Below, in pieces: positions 36,665 through 46,428 of a DNA stretch of 64,000 nt. Origin of the DNA: Pseudomonas violetae (GTDB lineage: Bacteria; Pseudomonadota; Gammaproteobacteria; Pseudomonadales; Pseudomonadaceae). The notes beneath the pieces were generated by a model. It saw only the letters and a list, made by a program, of their open reading frames with translations. It had not been told where the DNA came from and ran no database searches. Both the position numbers and the translations under genes were made by a program. Positions within the stretch are counted from its first letter, which is position 1. The number at the start of each line of letters is the position of its first letter. Location: positions 285,179 to 349,178 of the forward strand of contig NZ_JAKNRW010000005.1 of assembly GCF_023072615.1 (NCBI RefSeq), written 5' to 3'.

Positions 36665-39282
36665 AGGTTAAGCGTACGGGCCAGAAACGGTGCCGTCTTG
36701 CTCCTCTTGCTCCTGGCAACCTTCAGCGGCGCCCCTGCCACTACCACTTTCCCACCCTGATCCCCTGCCCCAGGCCCGATATCGATCACCCAGTCACTCT
36801 GCGCCACCACCCGCATCTCGTGCTCGACCACAATCACCGTATGCCCAGCCTCCACCAGGGTATTGAGCTGCGCCATCAATCGATCGACATCCCGCGGGTG
36901 CAATCCGGTGGTAGGTTCGTCGAGCACATACAGGGTGGCCCCCCGCTGGTTGCGTTGCAGTTCAGTGGCCAGTTTGATGCGCTGGGCTTCGCCGCCCGAC
37001 AGCTCTGTGGCTGGCTGACCGAGGCGCAAATACCCCAGACCGATGTCACGTAACACCTCCAGTGAACGATGGATACCTGCCTGTTCGGCAAACACCTTGA
37101 CGGCGTCATCCACCGTCAGCTGCAACACTTGGGCGATGTTCATGCCTTGCCAGACGATAGCCAGCGTCTCGGGGTTGTAGCGCGCACCGTGGCAGGTCGG
37201 GCATGGCGCATACACACTGGGCATGAACAGCAACTCGACGCTGACAAAACCTTCGCCTTCACAGGTCGGACAGCGGCCTTTGGCGACGTTAAAGGAAAAC
37301 TGCCCGGCATCGTAGCCTCGCGCCCGCGCCTCGGCAGTGGCGGCATACAGCTTGCGCACACTGTCAAACAGGCCCGTGTAGGTTGCCAGGTTCGAGCGAG
37401 GTGTACGGCCAATCGGTTTCTGGTCGACCTGTACCAGGCGCTTGATCGACCCCAATCCTGCAGTCACCTGGCCGCCACTGACCTGCGGTGCGTCATCCTC
37501 CAGGCTCATTTCCTCGGCGTTGCTGTCAGCCACCGGGCGCCCCAGGTGCGCCCCCACGAGCTCCAGTAATGCCTGGCTGACCAGGCTCGATTTACCCGAA
37601 CCCGAAACGCCGGTGACCGAAGTGAAGCACCCCAGCGGAAATTCCACACTGAGGTTGTCCAGGTTATTACGCGTGATGCCTTCCAGGCGCAGCCAAGCGG
37701 CTGGCTTACGGCTGGTTCGCGCTTGACTCACTTGTTCGGCGAACAGGTAGTCCCGGGTTTGCGATTCCTTAACCTCCGCCAGGCCGGCCGGTGGCCCGCT
37801 GTACAGGATGCGCCCGCCATGCTCGCCGGCTGCCGGGCCGACGTCGATCAGCCAGTCGGCACGGCGCATGGTCTCCAGGTCGTGCTCGACTACAAACAGG
37901 GTATTGCCTGAGGCCTTCAGCCGTTGCAGGGCATCGAACAGCGCCTCGCCATCCGCCGGGTGCAGACCCGCCGAGGGCTCGTCAAGCACGTAAATCACGC
38001 CGAATAGTTGCGAACCCAACTGGGTCGCCAGGCGCAAGCGTTGCAACTCGCCGGACGACAAGGTCGGCGTGCTGCGCTCCAGTGCCAGGTACCCCAGGCC
38101 CAGGTCAGTCAAGGCACTCACCCGCTCCAGCAAGTCCTGGGCGATGCGCTGCGCCGCCAGACGTTTTTCCACCGACAGGTTAGGCGTATGCCGCACATCC
38201 GGAGCATTGGCGTGCGCGCTCGCCCCATGAGCCACCCGCTGGGCGCGCGCGTCCAGGGTTTGCCGCTGCGTGAAGACTTCGCCAGGCTCCTCGGCCAGCT
38301 TCAGGTAGCTCTGCGCCGCCACCGGTTTCAACACCTCGGCAAACTGCAGTAAAGGCATCTGCGATAATTCACCGATGTCATAACCAGCGAACTTCACCGA
38401 CAACGCTTCGCGCTTGAGTCGTTTACCGTCGCACTCCGGGCATGGACTGCCAAGCATGAACTGCGCAACACGCTTCTTCATCAGCGCGCTCTGGGAATGG
38501 GTGTAGGTGTGCAGGATGTAGCGTCGGGCGCCGGAGAAAGTGCCCTGATAACTCGGTTCCATCTTGCGCTTGAGGGCGACCCTGGTTTCTTCGGGAGTGA
38601 GCCCGGCGTACACCGGCACCGTCGGCGTTTCCTCGGTGAAGAGGATCCAGTCACGCTGCTTCTTCGGCAGCTCGCGCCAGGGCTTGTCGACGTCGTACCC
38701 TAGCGTGACCAGGATATCGCGCAGGTTTTGCCCCTGCCAAGCCATGGGCCAGGAAGCGACAGCGCGCTGGCGGATGCTCAGACTCGGGTCCGGAACCATC
38801 AGCGCTTCGGTGACTTCATAGACCCGGCCGAGGCCATGACATTCCGGGCAGGCGCCTTGGGGTGTGTTCGGCGAAAAATCCTCGGCATACAGCATCGGTT
38901 GCCCGGGCGGGTAGCTGCCGGCCCGGGAGTACAGCATACGGATCAGGCTCGACAAAGTAGTCACACTGCCCACCGACGAACGCGTGCTCGGCGTGCCGCG
39001 CTGTTGCTGCAGCGCCACGGCGGGCGGCAAGCCATCGATGGAGTCGACGTCGGGCACCCCGACCTGGTCGATCAGACGCCGCGCATAAGGCGCCACGGAT
39101 TCGAAATAACGCCGTTGCGCTTCGGCGTAGAGAGTGGAAAACGCCAGGGATGACTTACCCGAACCGGAAACTCCGGTGAACACCACCAACGCATCCCGAG
39201 GGATATCGACATCGACGTTCTTGAGATTGTGTTCCCGGGCACCGCGCACCCTGACCATGCCGGAGGTTGGATCGGAATTCAT
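36658..39282 (-). CDS. uvrA2: UvrA2-type ABC-ATPase (UvrA paralogue without UvrB-binding domain)
   Basis: An 874-residue double-ATPase. Two Walker A motifs are identical (GVSGSGKSS; near residues 37 and ~560). Signature motifs are [16 protein letters not shown] and [15 protein letters not shown]; zinc-type pairs are [16 protein letters not shown] and [16 protein letters not shown]. Compared with UvrA (~940 residues), the segment between [10 protein letters not shown] and [10 protein letters not shown] is much shortened, removing the UvrB-binding domain. UvrA2 proteins are linked to tolerance of DNA-damaging drugs rather than normal excision repair. The gene ends inside a REP element. Confidence 0.9.
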   Translation of the reverse strand: MNSDPTSGMVRVRGAREHNLKNVDVDIPRDALVVFTGVSGSGKSSLAFSTLYAEAQRRYFESVAPYARRLIDQVGVPDVDSIDGLPPAVALQQQRGTPSTRSSVGSVTTLSSLIRMLYSRAGSYPPGQPMLYAEDFSPNTPQGACPECHGLGRVYEVTEALMVPDPSLSIRQRAVASWPMAWQGQNLRDILVTLGYDVDKPWRELPKKQRDWILFTEETPTVPVYAGLTPEETRVALKRKMEPSYQGTFSGARRYILHTYTHSQSALMKKRVAQFMLGSPCPECDGKRLKREALSVKFAGYDIGELSQMPLLQFAEVLKPVAAQSYLKLAEEPGEVFTQRQTLDARAQRVAHGASAHANAPDVRHTPNLSVEKRLAAQRIAQDLLERVSALTDLGLGYLALERSTPTLSSGELQRLRLATQLGSQLFGVIYVLDEPSAGLHPADGEALFDALQRLKASGNTLFVVEHDLETMRRADWLIDVGPAAGEHGGRILYSGPPAGLAEVKESQTRDYLFAEQVSQARTSRKPAAWLRLEGITRNNLDNLSVEFPLGCFTSVTGVSGSGKSSLVSQALLELVGAHLGRPVADSNAEEMSLEDDAPQVSGGQVTAGLGSIKRLVQVDQKPIGRTPRSNLATYTGLFDSVRKLYAATAEARARGYDAGQFSFNVAKGRCPTCEGEGFVSVELLFMPSVYAPCPTCHGARYNPETLAIVWQGMNIAQVLQLTVDDAVKVFAEQAGIHRSLEVLRDIGLGYLRLGQPATELSGGEAQRIKLATELQRNQRGATLYVLDEPTTGLHPRDVDRLMAQLNTLVEAGHTVIVVEHEMRVVAQSDWVIDIGPGAGDQGGKVVVAGAPLKVARSKRSKTAPFLARTLNLL

Positions 39283-39364
39283 AGGCTGCCTTGATTGAAA
39301 TGAGGATACTTAATCTCAGGTTTACAAAGATCAATTGGTTCCGTGCAAAACCCGATAATTCACT

Positions 39365-41476
39365 TCAACCGCTAAGGACATTGCGAACCATGCGCGTCAG
39401 CGCCTCCGGCCCATAAGGTTTACTCAGCAAATGAGTATCAGGACTGAGTTGGTGATTGCGCGAAATGATGTCGCGGGTATGACCCGACGTGAATAGCACC
39501 GCTACCGGCGGTTTTTGTACCTTGGCCCAGGCGGCCAGGTCCGAGCTCTTGATCAGCCCGGGCATGACCACGTCAGTGAAAATCAGATCCACCGCAATGC
39601 CCTCCAGCAACATCTGCATGGCGATGTCGCCGTTGGCAGCGGTAAGCACCTTGTAGCCTTCCTCGTGCAGCAGTTCTACGGCAGCGGCGCGCACCGCCTC
39701 GTTATCCTCAACCACCAGGACCGTTTCGTGGCCTCCCTGATGCTGCGCGTCATGCACCGTTGACTCGGCAGGCAGCGCAAGCAGGCAGCGCGGGAAATAC
39801 AGCTTGACCCGGGTGCCCTGGCCTTCGGTGCTGAGCATCTCGATATGCCCGCCGCTCTGCTTGACAAAGCCGAACACCATGCTCAGGCCCAACCCGGTGC
39901 CCTGCCCATCGGCCTTGGTGGTGAAAAAGGGTTCAAACGCCTGCGCGAGCACCTGAGGCGACATGCCAACACCGGAGTCAACGACCGCAACGCGCACATA
40001 ATCGCCGGCAACGATGCCCTTGCCCGCACAGAACTGGCGCTCCAGTGCAACGTTCTCGGCGCTGAGCACAACCGTGCCCTCACCCTGCATGGCGTCCCGG
40101 GCATTGATTGCCAGGTTGAGGATGGCGTTTTCCAACTGGTTACGGTCAACGTTGATATGCCAGGACTCTTGCGGAACCCGCACATCAATCTGCAGGGTTT
40201 CGCCCAGCGCTCGCTGCAGTAACTCTGCCAGGCCTTCGAAGATTTGCCGAGGGTTGCAGACCGCCGGTGAAAGTGGCTGGCGTCGGGCAAACGCGAGAAG
40301 TTGCGAGGACAGCTTGGCTCCTCGCTCGACCGCCGCGATCGAGGCCTTGACCCGACGCTGCACGTTGGCATTGTCCGGTTCATGCCGCGCCAGCAGGTGC
40401 AAGTTGCCGGCGATCACTTGCAGCAGGTTATTGAAATCGTGGGCCACGCCTCCGGTGAGGCCGCCGATGGCTTCGAGCTTCTGCGACTGACGCAGTTGCT
40501 CTTCGGCTTGCAGTCGCGCACCGACTTCTTCGGCGACGCGCTGCTCCAGGTTTCGGGTGAACTTCAGCAGTGACTCTTCAGCCGTCTTGCGCACATGGAT
40601 GTCAATCAACACCCCGGGAAAGCGCAACGGTTCGCCACGTTCATCGAACTCGCAGCACCCGCTGGCCAGCACCCACAGATAACTGCCGTCAGGACGCAAC
40701 ACGCGGTATTCGGCGTTAAAGGGTGCACCGGTTTTCTGCGCCTGATCCACCTGCTCACGGACCCAGTCCAGGTCCTCGGGGTGAACCTGCGATTCGGCGA
40801 TGGTACTGGGCAGGTTGGACAGATCGGATCCTGGCGGGAAGGATAATGTCCGGGCGAATCGCTCGTCACCGGAGAGAACGTCGGCCTTGAGATCCCAAAC
40901 GAACGAGCCTAGCAAGGCCCCGGCATTCAGTGCCAGGCGTACCCGCTCGTTATCGGCGCGATAGGCATCTTCGGCCGCCCGACGCCGGCGCTCGGAAATG
41001 ACATGGTCAGTGGTATCGACCACCATCGCCATGACGCCTGCAGGGCGCCCCTCGTCATCGGCAACCGGGCTGTAATAAAGATCGAGCCAGACATCTTCGG
41101 GGAGCCCGTTGCGCAACAGCACCAGTTCTTTGTTGTGATAGGACAAGGTACCACCGCCCAGGCAAGTGTCCATCACATGCCGGTTGAATTCGGCGACTTC
41201 TGGCCAACCCAGTTCCACCGGAGAGCCCAGCAGATAAGGATGGCGTCCACCGGCGAATTTCGAGTAGGCGTCGTTGTAGATCATATACCCGGTCCGCCCC
41301 CAGAGCATGACCATCGGCAAAGGCGACGCAAGCATCAACTGCACTGTGCTGCACAGACTTTTCTGCCAATGCTGGACAGGCCCAAGCTCGGTCAGGCTCC
41401 AGTCGAATGCACGAATGCGTCCGGCCATCTCACCGTTCCAGCCAGCACACCCGTGGCTTGCGTCTAGAAACTGCAT
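39365..41476 (-). CDS. PAS-containing hybrid histidine kinase
   Basis: A 703-residue cytosolic kinase. The start at ATG 41476 (MQFLDASHGCAGWNGEMAGR) is favoured because homologues of this type begin close to this point; a GTG at 41506 is also possible. Layout: PAS-like domain with WGRTGYMIYNDAYSKFAGGR, a second PAS/PAC (YRVLRPDGSYLWVLASGCCE), HisKA with GGVAHDFNNLLQV, HATPase (DSGVGMSPQVLAQAFEPFF, GTGLGLSMVFGFVKQSGG), and a C-terminal receiver with IFTDVVMPGLIKSS. The architecture resembles blue-light/PAS HWE-like sensors, but no LOV cysteine motif was seen. Monocistronic. Confidence 0.87.
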   Translation of the reverse strand: MQFLDASHGCAGWNGEMAGRIRAFDWSLTELGPVQHWQKSLCSTVQLMLASPLPMVMLWGRTGYMIYNDAYSKFAGGRHPYLLGSPVELGWPEVAEFNRHVMDTCLGGGTLSYHNKELVLLRNGLPEDVWLDLYYSPVADDEGRPAGVMAMVVDTTDHVISERRRRAAEDAYRADNERVRLALNAGALLGSFVWDLKADVLSGDERFARTLSFPPGSDLSNLPSTIAESQVHPEDLDWVREQVDQAQKTGAPFNAEYRVLRPDGSYLWVLASGCCEFDERGEPLRFPGVLIDIHVRKTAEESLLKFTRNLEQRVAEEVGARLQAEEQLRQSQKLEAIGGLTGGVAHDFNNLLQVIAGNLHLLARHEPDNANVQRRVKASIAAVERGAKLSSQLLAFARRQPLSPAVCNPRQIFEGLAELLQRALGETLQIDVRVPQESWHINVDRNQLENAILNLAINARDAMQGEGTVVLSAENVALERQFCAGKGIVAGDYVRVAVVDSGVGMSPQVLAQAFEPFFTTKADGQGTGLGLSMVFGFVKQSGGHIEMLSTEGQGTRVKLYFPRCLLALPAESTVHDAQHQGGHETVLVVEDNEAVRAAAVELLHEEGYKVLTAANGDIAMQMLLEGIAVDLIFTDVVMPGLIKSSDLAAWAKVQKPPVAVLFTSGHTRDIISRNHQLSPDTHLLSKPYGPEALTRMVRNVLSG

Positions 41477-41611
41477 CGACTGACTCTTAAGCCCCTGAAA
41501 TGACACCTGCTTGCTTCGAGCACACGAGGCGCCAATGGTTTCATTAACTACGGCTGATTCGTTTCGCGCAACAACTCATCACCTGTATCTAATTCACCTG
41601 TGGCGAGGGCA

Positions 41612-42301
41612 TCACACTTCAATCAGATGCTTTAGCGGATGGTAGCCAGTTTTCAGCGTGGCGGCGACGTCGAGGATGGCCTTTTCTATGCCGTTTAGAT
41701 GCATGCAGGTCAATTCGATCGCCGCGCCCTGGTTACCAGCCTCGATGTACTCGATCAGCCGCAGGTGCTCGTTATCTCGGCAGGCCTCGTGACTGTCGTC
41801 GTCCAGTGCCGCCGCGTACAGCGAAGCTCGGGAAATAAGCTTCTGGAACCAGTCGAGCAACACCGGGTTGTTCAGGCTGCGCGCCAGCTTGATGTGGAAC
41901 TCACCCAGCAGATGTATCAACCGCTCGTGGTCGCCGTTGCGGTGCGCTTCATCCTCCAGCAGCAGGTGTTCGCGCAGGTCCTGGGCCACTGCCGAATCGC
42001 GCCGGCGGCACAGTTCACTGACGATGCCGATCTCGATCAGGCGACGGGTTTCAAACAGCGAACGAATCTCTTCATCACTGGGCAATGACACCGATGCCCC
42101 TTTATTGGGCTCGGTGGTCACCAGCCCGTCGGCTTCCAGCTGCTTGAGCGCCGCGCGCACCGACGTGCGGCTGACATTAAAAAGCTCGGCCAGTGATGCC
42201 TCGCCAAGCTTCATCCCAGGACGTAACGAACGCTTGCTGATCGCCTCGTAAACCCCTTGGTAGACGCGATGCACGGTTGTCTCAAGTCTCTTTTCGCTCA
42301 T
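41612..42301 (-). CDS. GntR/FCD-family transcriptional regulator
   Basis: A 229-residue regulator from ATG 42301 (MSEKRLETTVHRVYQGVYEA), preceded by AAAGGAG. Winged helix at ~10-75 (LGEASLAELFNVSRTSVRAALKQLEADGL split as motif anchors), then an all-helical FCD ligand domain (ETRRLIEIGIVSELCRRRD, LLGEFHIKLARSLNNPVL). It diverges from the ABC transporter/amidohydrolase operon across a 140-bp gap and is its likely repressor, with a pathway metabolite as inducer. Confidence 0.9.
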   Translation of the reverse strand: MSEKRLETTVHRVYQGVYEAISKRSLRPGMKLGEASLAELFNVSRTSVRAALKQLEADGLVTTEPNKGASVSLPSDEEIRSLFETRRLIEIGIVSELCRRRDSAVAQDLREHLLLEDEAHRNGDHERLIHLLGEFHIKLARSLNNPVLLDWFQKLISRASLYAAALDDDSHEACRDNEHLRLIEYIEAGNQGAAIELTCMHLNGIEKAILDVAATLKTGYHPLKHLIEV

Positions 42302-42361
42302 CTGAATACTCCTTTGTGCCGCACAACCGACCCCTGGCAATGACTGGCCAACGAAAAAAGG

Positions 42362-42441
42362 GGGTTGCACCCGCAGATTAATCCGGTTATTTGTAGATTG
42401 CATCCAGATATTGCATACAATAATTAGGGGATTGCACCATT
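42362..42441 (+). promoter_or_regulatory. Promoter/operator region with repeated ATTGCA motifs
   Basis: Just before the ABC ATPase gene the motif (A/G)TTGCA(T/C)(A/C)C occurs at about 42364, 42397, 42410 and 42431, in direct orientation. ATTGCATACAAT at 42410-42421 is close to an imperfect palindrome of the kind bound by FCD-type GntR regulators. These are probable binding sites of the divergent regulator; not proven. Confidence 0.45.
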
Positions 42442-43527
42442 ATGGATCAGCCAGTCGCTATCGAAGTGCGTAACGTCTCCAAGCGGTACTCTGACGATCC
42501 GGGGTTGGCTCCAGCCCTGGACAACGTGTCAGTCGACATCGCCGACAACGAATTCTTTACCTTGCTGGGGCCCTCCGGCTGCGGCAAAACCACCCTGCTT
42601 CGCACCATCGCCGGTTTCGAGCACGTCAGCAATGGCGAGATCCGCCTCGGGGGTGAACCAGTCAATGGCTTGCCGCCCTTCAAGCGCCGGGTCAATACGG
42701 TGTTTCAGAGCTACGCGCTGTTTCCACACATGACTGTCGCGCAGAATATCGCCTTCGGCCTCGAGATGCAGGGTCTTGATCGCAAGCAGACCGCCCGGCG
42801 CGTCGAAGAAATGCTCGCGCTGGTGCAGATGCAGCACCTGGCCCAGCGCAAACCCGCCGAATTGTCCGGCGGGCAACAACAGCGCGTGGCGCTGGCCCGG
42901 GCGCTGGCCCCCAAGCCCAAGGTCCTGTTGCTGGACGAGCCGCTGTCGGCCCTCGACCTCAAGTTGCGCAAGGAAATGCAGGTCGAACTCAAGCGAGTGC
43001 AGAAAGAAGCCGGCATTACCTTTATTTTCGTCACCCACGATCAGGAAGAAGCCCTGACGCTGTCCGATCGTATCGCCGTGATGTCGGCGGGCAAGATCCT
43101 GCAGATCGGCTCCCCCAACGACATCTACGAGCGTCCCCAGCATCAGTTCGTCGCGCAGTTCATTGGCGACATCAACTTCCTTCCCGGCCACCTCAAGCGC
43201 GGCCAGAACAACGAAAATCTCTTCGTGCCCAACGGCATGCCGGTGGAAATTCCCTGCCAGGCACAGGGACTGGACAGCGCGAAAGTGCAGCTGGCGTTTC
43301 GCCCGGAGCGTTCGCAACTGGTCGATCCCACGCAACCCCATCACCTGCGGGGCGTGATCGAAGCCGTTCTGTACGTGGGCACCGCCACGCTTTACCAGTG
43401 CCGCCTGAACAATGAAATCAAGGTCATGCTGCGCGAGAACAACGAAGGTCTGAACCGCGGCCGGGCCGTAGGTGACCGGGTCGCCGTCAACCTCCCGCCC
43501 CACGCCTGCCTGTTGATGGAGGCCTGA
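42442..43527 (+). CDS. Polyamine-type ABC importer ATPase (PotA-like)
   Basis: A 361-residue ATPase with Walker A GPSGCGKTT, Q-loop VFQSYALFPHMTV, signature LSGGQQQRVALARAL, Walker B VLLLDEPLSALD and a C-terminal TOBE-like domain (LAFRPERSQLVDP). These match the spermidine/putrescine family. It energises uptake with the two permeases and the binding protein that follow. Substrate is inferred only as a small cationic or polar nitrogen compound, given the downstream hydrolases. Confidence 0.92.
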   Translation: MDQPVAIEVRNVSKRYSDDPGLAPALDNVSVDIADNEFFTLLGPSGCGKTTLLRTIAGFEHVSNGEIRLGGEPVNGLPPFKRRVNTVFQSYALFPHMTVAQNIAFGLEMQGLDRKQTARRVEEMLALVQMQHLAQRKPAELSGGQQQRVALARALAPKPKVLLLDEPLSALDLKLRKEMQVELKRVQKEAGITFIFVTHDQEEALTLSDRIAVMSAGKILQIGSPNDIYERPQHQFVAQFIGDINFLPGHLKRGQNNENLFVPNGMPVEIPCQAQGLDSAKVQLAFRPERSQLVDPTQPHHLRGVIEAVLYVGTATLYQCRLNNEIKVMLRENNEGLNRGRAVGDRVAVNLPPHACLLMEA

Positions 43528-43528
43528 G

Positions 43529-44446
43529 ATGAGCGTCAGCAGTTATTCCCCCGCCTTGAACCGTGCGCTGCTGTTGAGCCCGGTGGTCCTTACATTGCTG
43601 GCCCTGATCGCCATTCCCCTGGGCATCATGGGCTACATCAGTCTCTTGCCGCGCAACGTCTACGGCGGTGTCGACTGGCAGGCCGACTGGCAATTGCAAA
43701 GCTATGTGCAGCTGTTTTACCAGGAAGGTTTCGACGGTGAACTGGAGCTCAACTGGGTCTACGCGCAGGCACTGTTGCGCTCGGTGTTCCAGGCGGGTGG
43801 CACCACGGTGTTGTGTTTCCTGTTCGGCTTTCCGGTGGCGCTGTGGATGTCCAGCCTGACCCCGGGCCGGCGTAACCTCATGGTACTGCTGATAACCATT
43901 CCATTCTGGACCAACCTGCTGATCCGCAACTACGCCTGGCTGATCATTCTGCGCGAGCACGGTTGGGTCGCGCAAAGTCTTAACGCGCTGTTGCCCCAGG
44001 CCGGTGGCATCACCCTGCTGTACAACGACTTTGCCGTCAGCGTCGGCCTGGTCTACAGCTTCCTGCCGTTCATGATCCTGCCGATCTACTCGACCCTGGA
44101 GAAACTTGACTGGCGCCTGGTAGAAGCCGCGTACGACCTCGGCGCCAATCGCTGGCACGCACTAAAGCGAATCATCCTGCCGCTCTCGATGCCTGGGGTG
44201 ATCGCCGGCGCGCTGCTGGTGTTCGTACCGAGCCTGGGCGCCTTCATCACCCCGGCGATTCTCGGCGGGGGCAAAACGTTAATGATCGGCAACCTGATCC
44301 AGCAACAGTTCGGCACCGCTCGCAACTGGCCGCTGGGTAGCTCGTTGTCGTTCCTGTTACTGGGGATTCTGCTGCTGTCCCTGGTGCTGTACGCCCTGTA
44401 TAGCCGCAATGCGGCCAAGACCCTGCGTCGGGGAGCCACCCTATGA
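43529..44446 (+). CDS. ABC importer permease 1 (PotB-like)
   Basis: A 305-residue inner-membrane protein with about six helices (LSPVVLTLLALIAIPLGIMG at the N-terminus). The permease EAA loop is EAAYDLGANRWHALKRIILP, which contacts the ATPase. The first periplasmic loop is longer than in E. coli PotB (VYGGVDWQADWQLQSYVQLF). Starts 1 bp after the ATPase stop and overlaps the second permease by ATGA. Confidence 0.92.
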   Translation: MSVSSYSPALNRALLLSPVVLTLLALIAIPLGIMGYISLLPRNVYGGVDWQADWQLQSYVQLFYQEGFDGELELNWVYAQALLRSVFQAGGTTVLCFLFGFPVALWMSSLTPGRRNLMVLLITIPFWTNLLIRNYAWLIILREHGWVAQSLNALLPQAGGITLLYNDFAVSVGLVYSFLPFMILPIYSTLEKLDWRLVEAAYDLGANRWHALKRIILPLSMPGVIAGALLVFVPSLGAFITPAILGGGKTLMIGNLIQQQFGTARNWPLGSSLSFLLLGILLLSLVLYALYSRNAAKTLRRGATL

Positions 44447-45231
44447 TCGCCCTGCACCTGAAGAAACTGCCGCTGACCCGAGAAGTCAGCCTGTTGATCC
44501 TGGCCTATCTCTACCTGCCGATCCTGGTCTTGATCGCCTATAGCTTCAATGCCAACCGCTCGGCGACGGTATGGACCGAGTTCTCCTTCGCCTGGTACGG
44601 ACGGATCCTGGCGAACCCGTCGATCCAGACCGCCGCTTTGAACTCGATCATCGTCGCCAGCATCGCCACGGTCTGCGCCACGGCGATCGCCTTGCTCGCG
44701 GCGTTGGCGACCTACCGGCCGTTCTATGGACAGAAAATGGTCGAGGGTGGGATCAACCTGCCGCTGATCCTGCCGGAAATCGTCACGGCTGTCGCCACGC
44801 TACTGCTGTTCATGGCGCTGGGCATCAAGCTTGGGTTGCTCACCGTGATCGTCGCACACATCGGCTTTTGCATCCCTTTCGCTTACCTGCCGATCCGCGC
44901 GCGCCTCAATGATCTGGACAAAAGCCTGCTGGAGGCGGCCAACGATCTGTACGCCAACCCATGGCAGGTGTTTCGCCGGGTCACCCTGCCGCTGCTTTGG
45001 CCTGCTGTGCTGTCCGGTTCGGTACTGGCCTTTGTCGTCAGCCTGGATGATTTCATCATGACCTTCTTCGTTGCCGGCCCGGGTTCCACGACCCTGCCGG
45101 TGTACATCTTCTCGGCAATCAAGGCCGGCGTGACGCCAGAGATCAATGCGATTTCGACCCTGATGCTGGTGATTTCAATCGTGCTGGTGGTGCTGGCCTT
45201 CTGGCTGGGACAGCGCGGCAAAAACCAATGA
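44443..45231 (+). CDS. ABC importer permease 2 (PotC-like)
   Basis: A 262-residue membrane protein with the EAA loop EAANDLYANPWQVFRRVTLP and the SLDDFIMTFFVAGPGSTTLP motif typical of PotC/PotI permeases. Pairs with permease 1. ATGA overlaps at the start and at the end (the ATG at 45228 lies in the overlap, though the binding protein probably starts 21 bp later). Confidence 0.92.
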   Translation: MIALHLKKLPLTREVSLLILAYLYLPILVLIAYSFNANRSATVWTEFSFAWYGRILANPSIQTAALNSIIVASIATVCATAIALLAALATYRPFYGQKMVEGGINLPLILPEIVTAVATLLLFMALGIKLGLLTVIVAHIGFCIPFAYLPIRARLNDLDKSLLEAANDLYANPWQVFRRVTLPLLWPAVLSGSVLAFVVSLDDFIMTFFVAGPGSTTLPVYIFSAIKAGVTPEINAISTLMLVISIVLVVLAFWLGQRGKNQ

Positions 45232-45248
45232 GCCTGGAGCGTTCTGTC

Positions 45249-46301
45249 ATGAAAATGAAAAACCTGCGTTACGGCGTCGCCGGTCTGGCACTCGGTTGCC
45301 TGACGGTTTTTTCCGCGCAAGCTGCCGAGCCCAAGGAGCTGTTTTTCTACAACTGGACCGATTATTACCCGGTCGACCTGCTGGCCAAATTCGAGAAAGA
45401 GACCGGCATCAAGGTCACCACGGACGGCTACGACAGCAACGAAACCCTGCTCGCCAAATTGCAGGCCGGTGGCGCTGCATACGATGTGATCGTGCCTTCG
45501 CAGTCGATCATGCAAACCCTGATCAAGCAGGACTTGCTGCTGCAAATCGACGCCGCTGCCCTGCCCAACTTCCAGTACGTGAAGCCGGCATTTCGCGACC
45601 CCACATTCGACCCTGGCCGCAAGTTCTCGGCGCCTTACCTGTGGGGGACCACCGGCTTCTCCTATGACAGCGCCCGTGTGCCCGGCGGCAAGCTAGACGA
45701 TTCGTGGAAAGAGTTTTTCGAGCCGCGCAAGGAACTACAAGGCCAACTGGCGGCACTCGACACCTCCAGCAGTGTGATCAATGCCGCCAGCCATTACCTG
45801 AATGTCGACGAGTGCAGTGAAAACCCTCAGGACGCCAAGCGCATCCTGGAACTACTGCGCAAACAGAAGCCATTCCTGAAAATGTACAGCTCGGATAACA
45901 CCGTGGACCGCATGGCCTCCGGTGAAGTGATCATGATGCAGAACTGGAACGGCTCAACCGCCCGCGCCACCCTGCAGAAAAACACCATCAAGTACGTCTA
46001 CCCGCGCGAAGGCCTGGCGATGTTCCAGGACAACTTCGCCGTGCCGAAAAGTGCGCCACATCCCGGTAACGCGAAGATTTTCATCGACTGGATGATGAAG
46101 CCGGAAAACGCAGCGGCGGTGTCCAATGCCATTGCCTATGCCAACGGAATCCAGAGCGACAAACTGCTGGACGCCAAGTGGAGGGTTATGGACGCGATCA
46201 ACATGCCAGACGAATTCGCCTCGCGCCTGCGCCCGGAGAAAGAGTGCAGCAACAAGGCGCGGGAACTGCAGGACCGGATCTGGGCGAAGCTCAAGGGTTG
46301 A
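45249..46301 (+). CDS. Periplasmic PotD/PotF-like substrate-binding protein
   Basis: A 350-residue protein from ATG 45249 (MKMKNLRYGVAGLALGCL) with a signal peptide ending AQA-AE near residue 25. Hallmarks of the polyamine-binding family: FFYNWTDYYPVDLLAKFEKE, GYDSNETLLAKLQAGG, YDVIVPSQSIMQTLI and PYLWGTTGFSYDS. The acidic/aromatic ligand pocket suggests a cationic amine substrate. An alternative start at 45228 would place seven extra residues before the signal peptide. Confidence 0.91.
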   Translation: MKMKNLRYGVAGLALGCLTVFSAQAAEPKELFFYNWTDYYPVDLLAKFEKETGIKVTTDGYDSNETLLAKLQAGGAAYDVIVPSQSIMQTLIKQDLLLQIDAAALPNFQYVKPAFRDPTFDPGRKFSAPYLWGTTGFSYDSARVPGGKLDDSWKEFFEPRKELQGQLAALDTSSSVINAASHYLNVDECSENPQDAKRILELLRKQKPFLKMYSSDNTVDRMASGEVIMMQNWNGSTARATLQKNTIKYVYPREGLAMFQDNFAVPKSAPHPGNAKIFIDWMMKPENAAAVSNAIAYANGIQSDKLLDAKWRVMDAINMPDEFASRLRPEKECSNKARELQDRIWAKLKG

Positions 46302-46324
46302 GCCTGGCCCGGGACCGCGTCGCG

Positions 46325-46394
46325 CTCTTCGCGAGCAAGCCCGCTCCCACACAAGTGTTGTGATCCCTGTGGGAGCGGGCTTGCTCGCGAAGAG
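46325..46394. repeat. REP hairpin within the transporter/hydrolase operon
   Basis: A near-perfect 27-bp inverted repeat: CTCTTCGCGAGCAAGCCCGC TCCCACA and its complement TGTGGGAGCGGGCTTGCTCG CGAAGAG, separated by a 16-bp loop. It lies between the binding-protein stop and the first amidohydrolase and could slow transcription or protect the upstream mRNA. Confidence 0.88.
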
Positions 46395-46428
46395 GCCCTC
46401 CCATCCAACAAAGATTTTGAGGTATGCA

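Noticed and set aside
42529..43503. 324-codon minus-strand frame opposite the ABC ATPase
   Set aside because: The plus strand encodes a textbook PotA-type ATPase; the antisense frame is His/Gln-rich noise.
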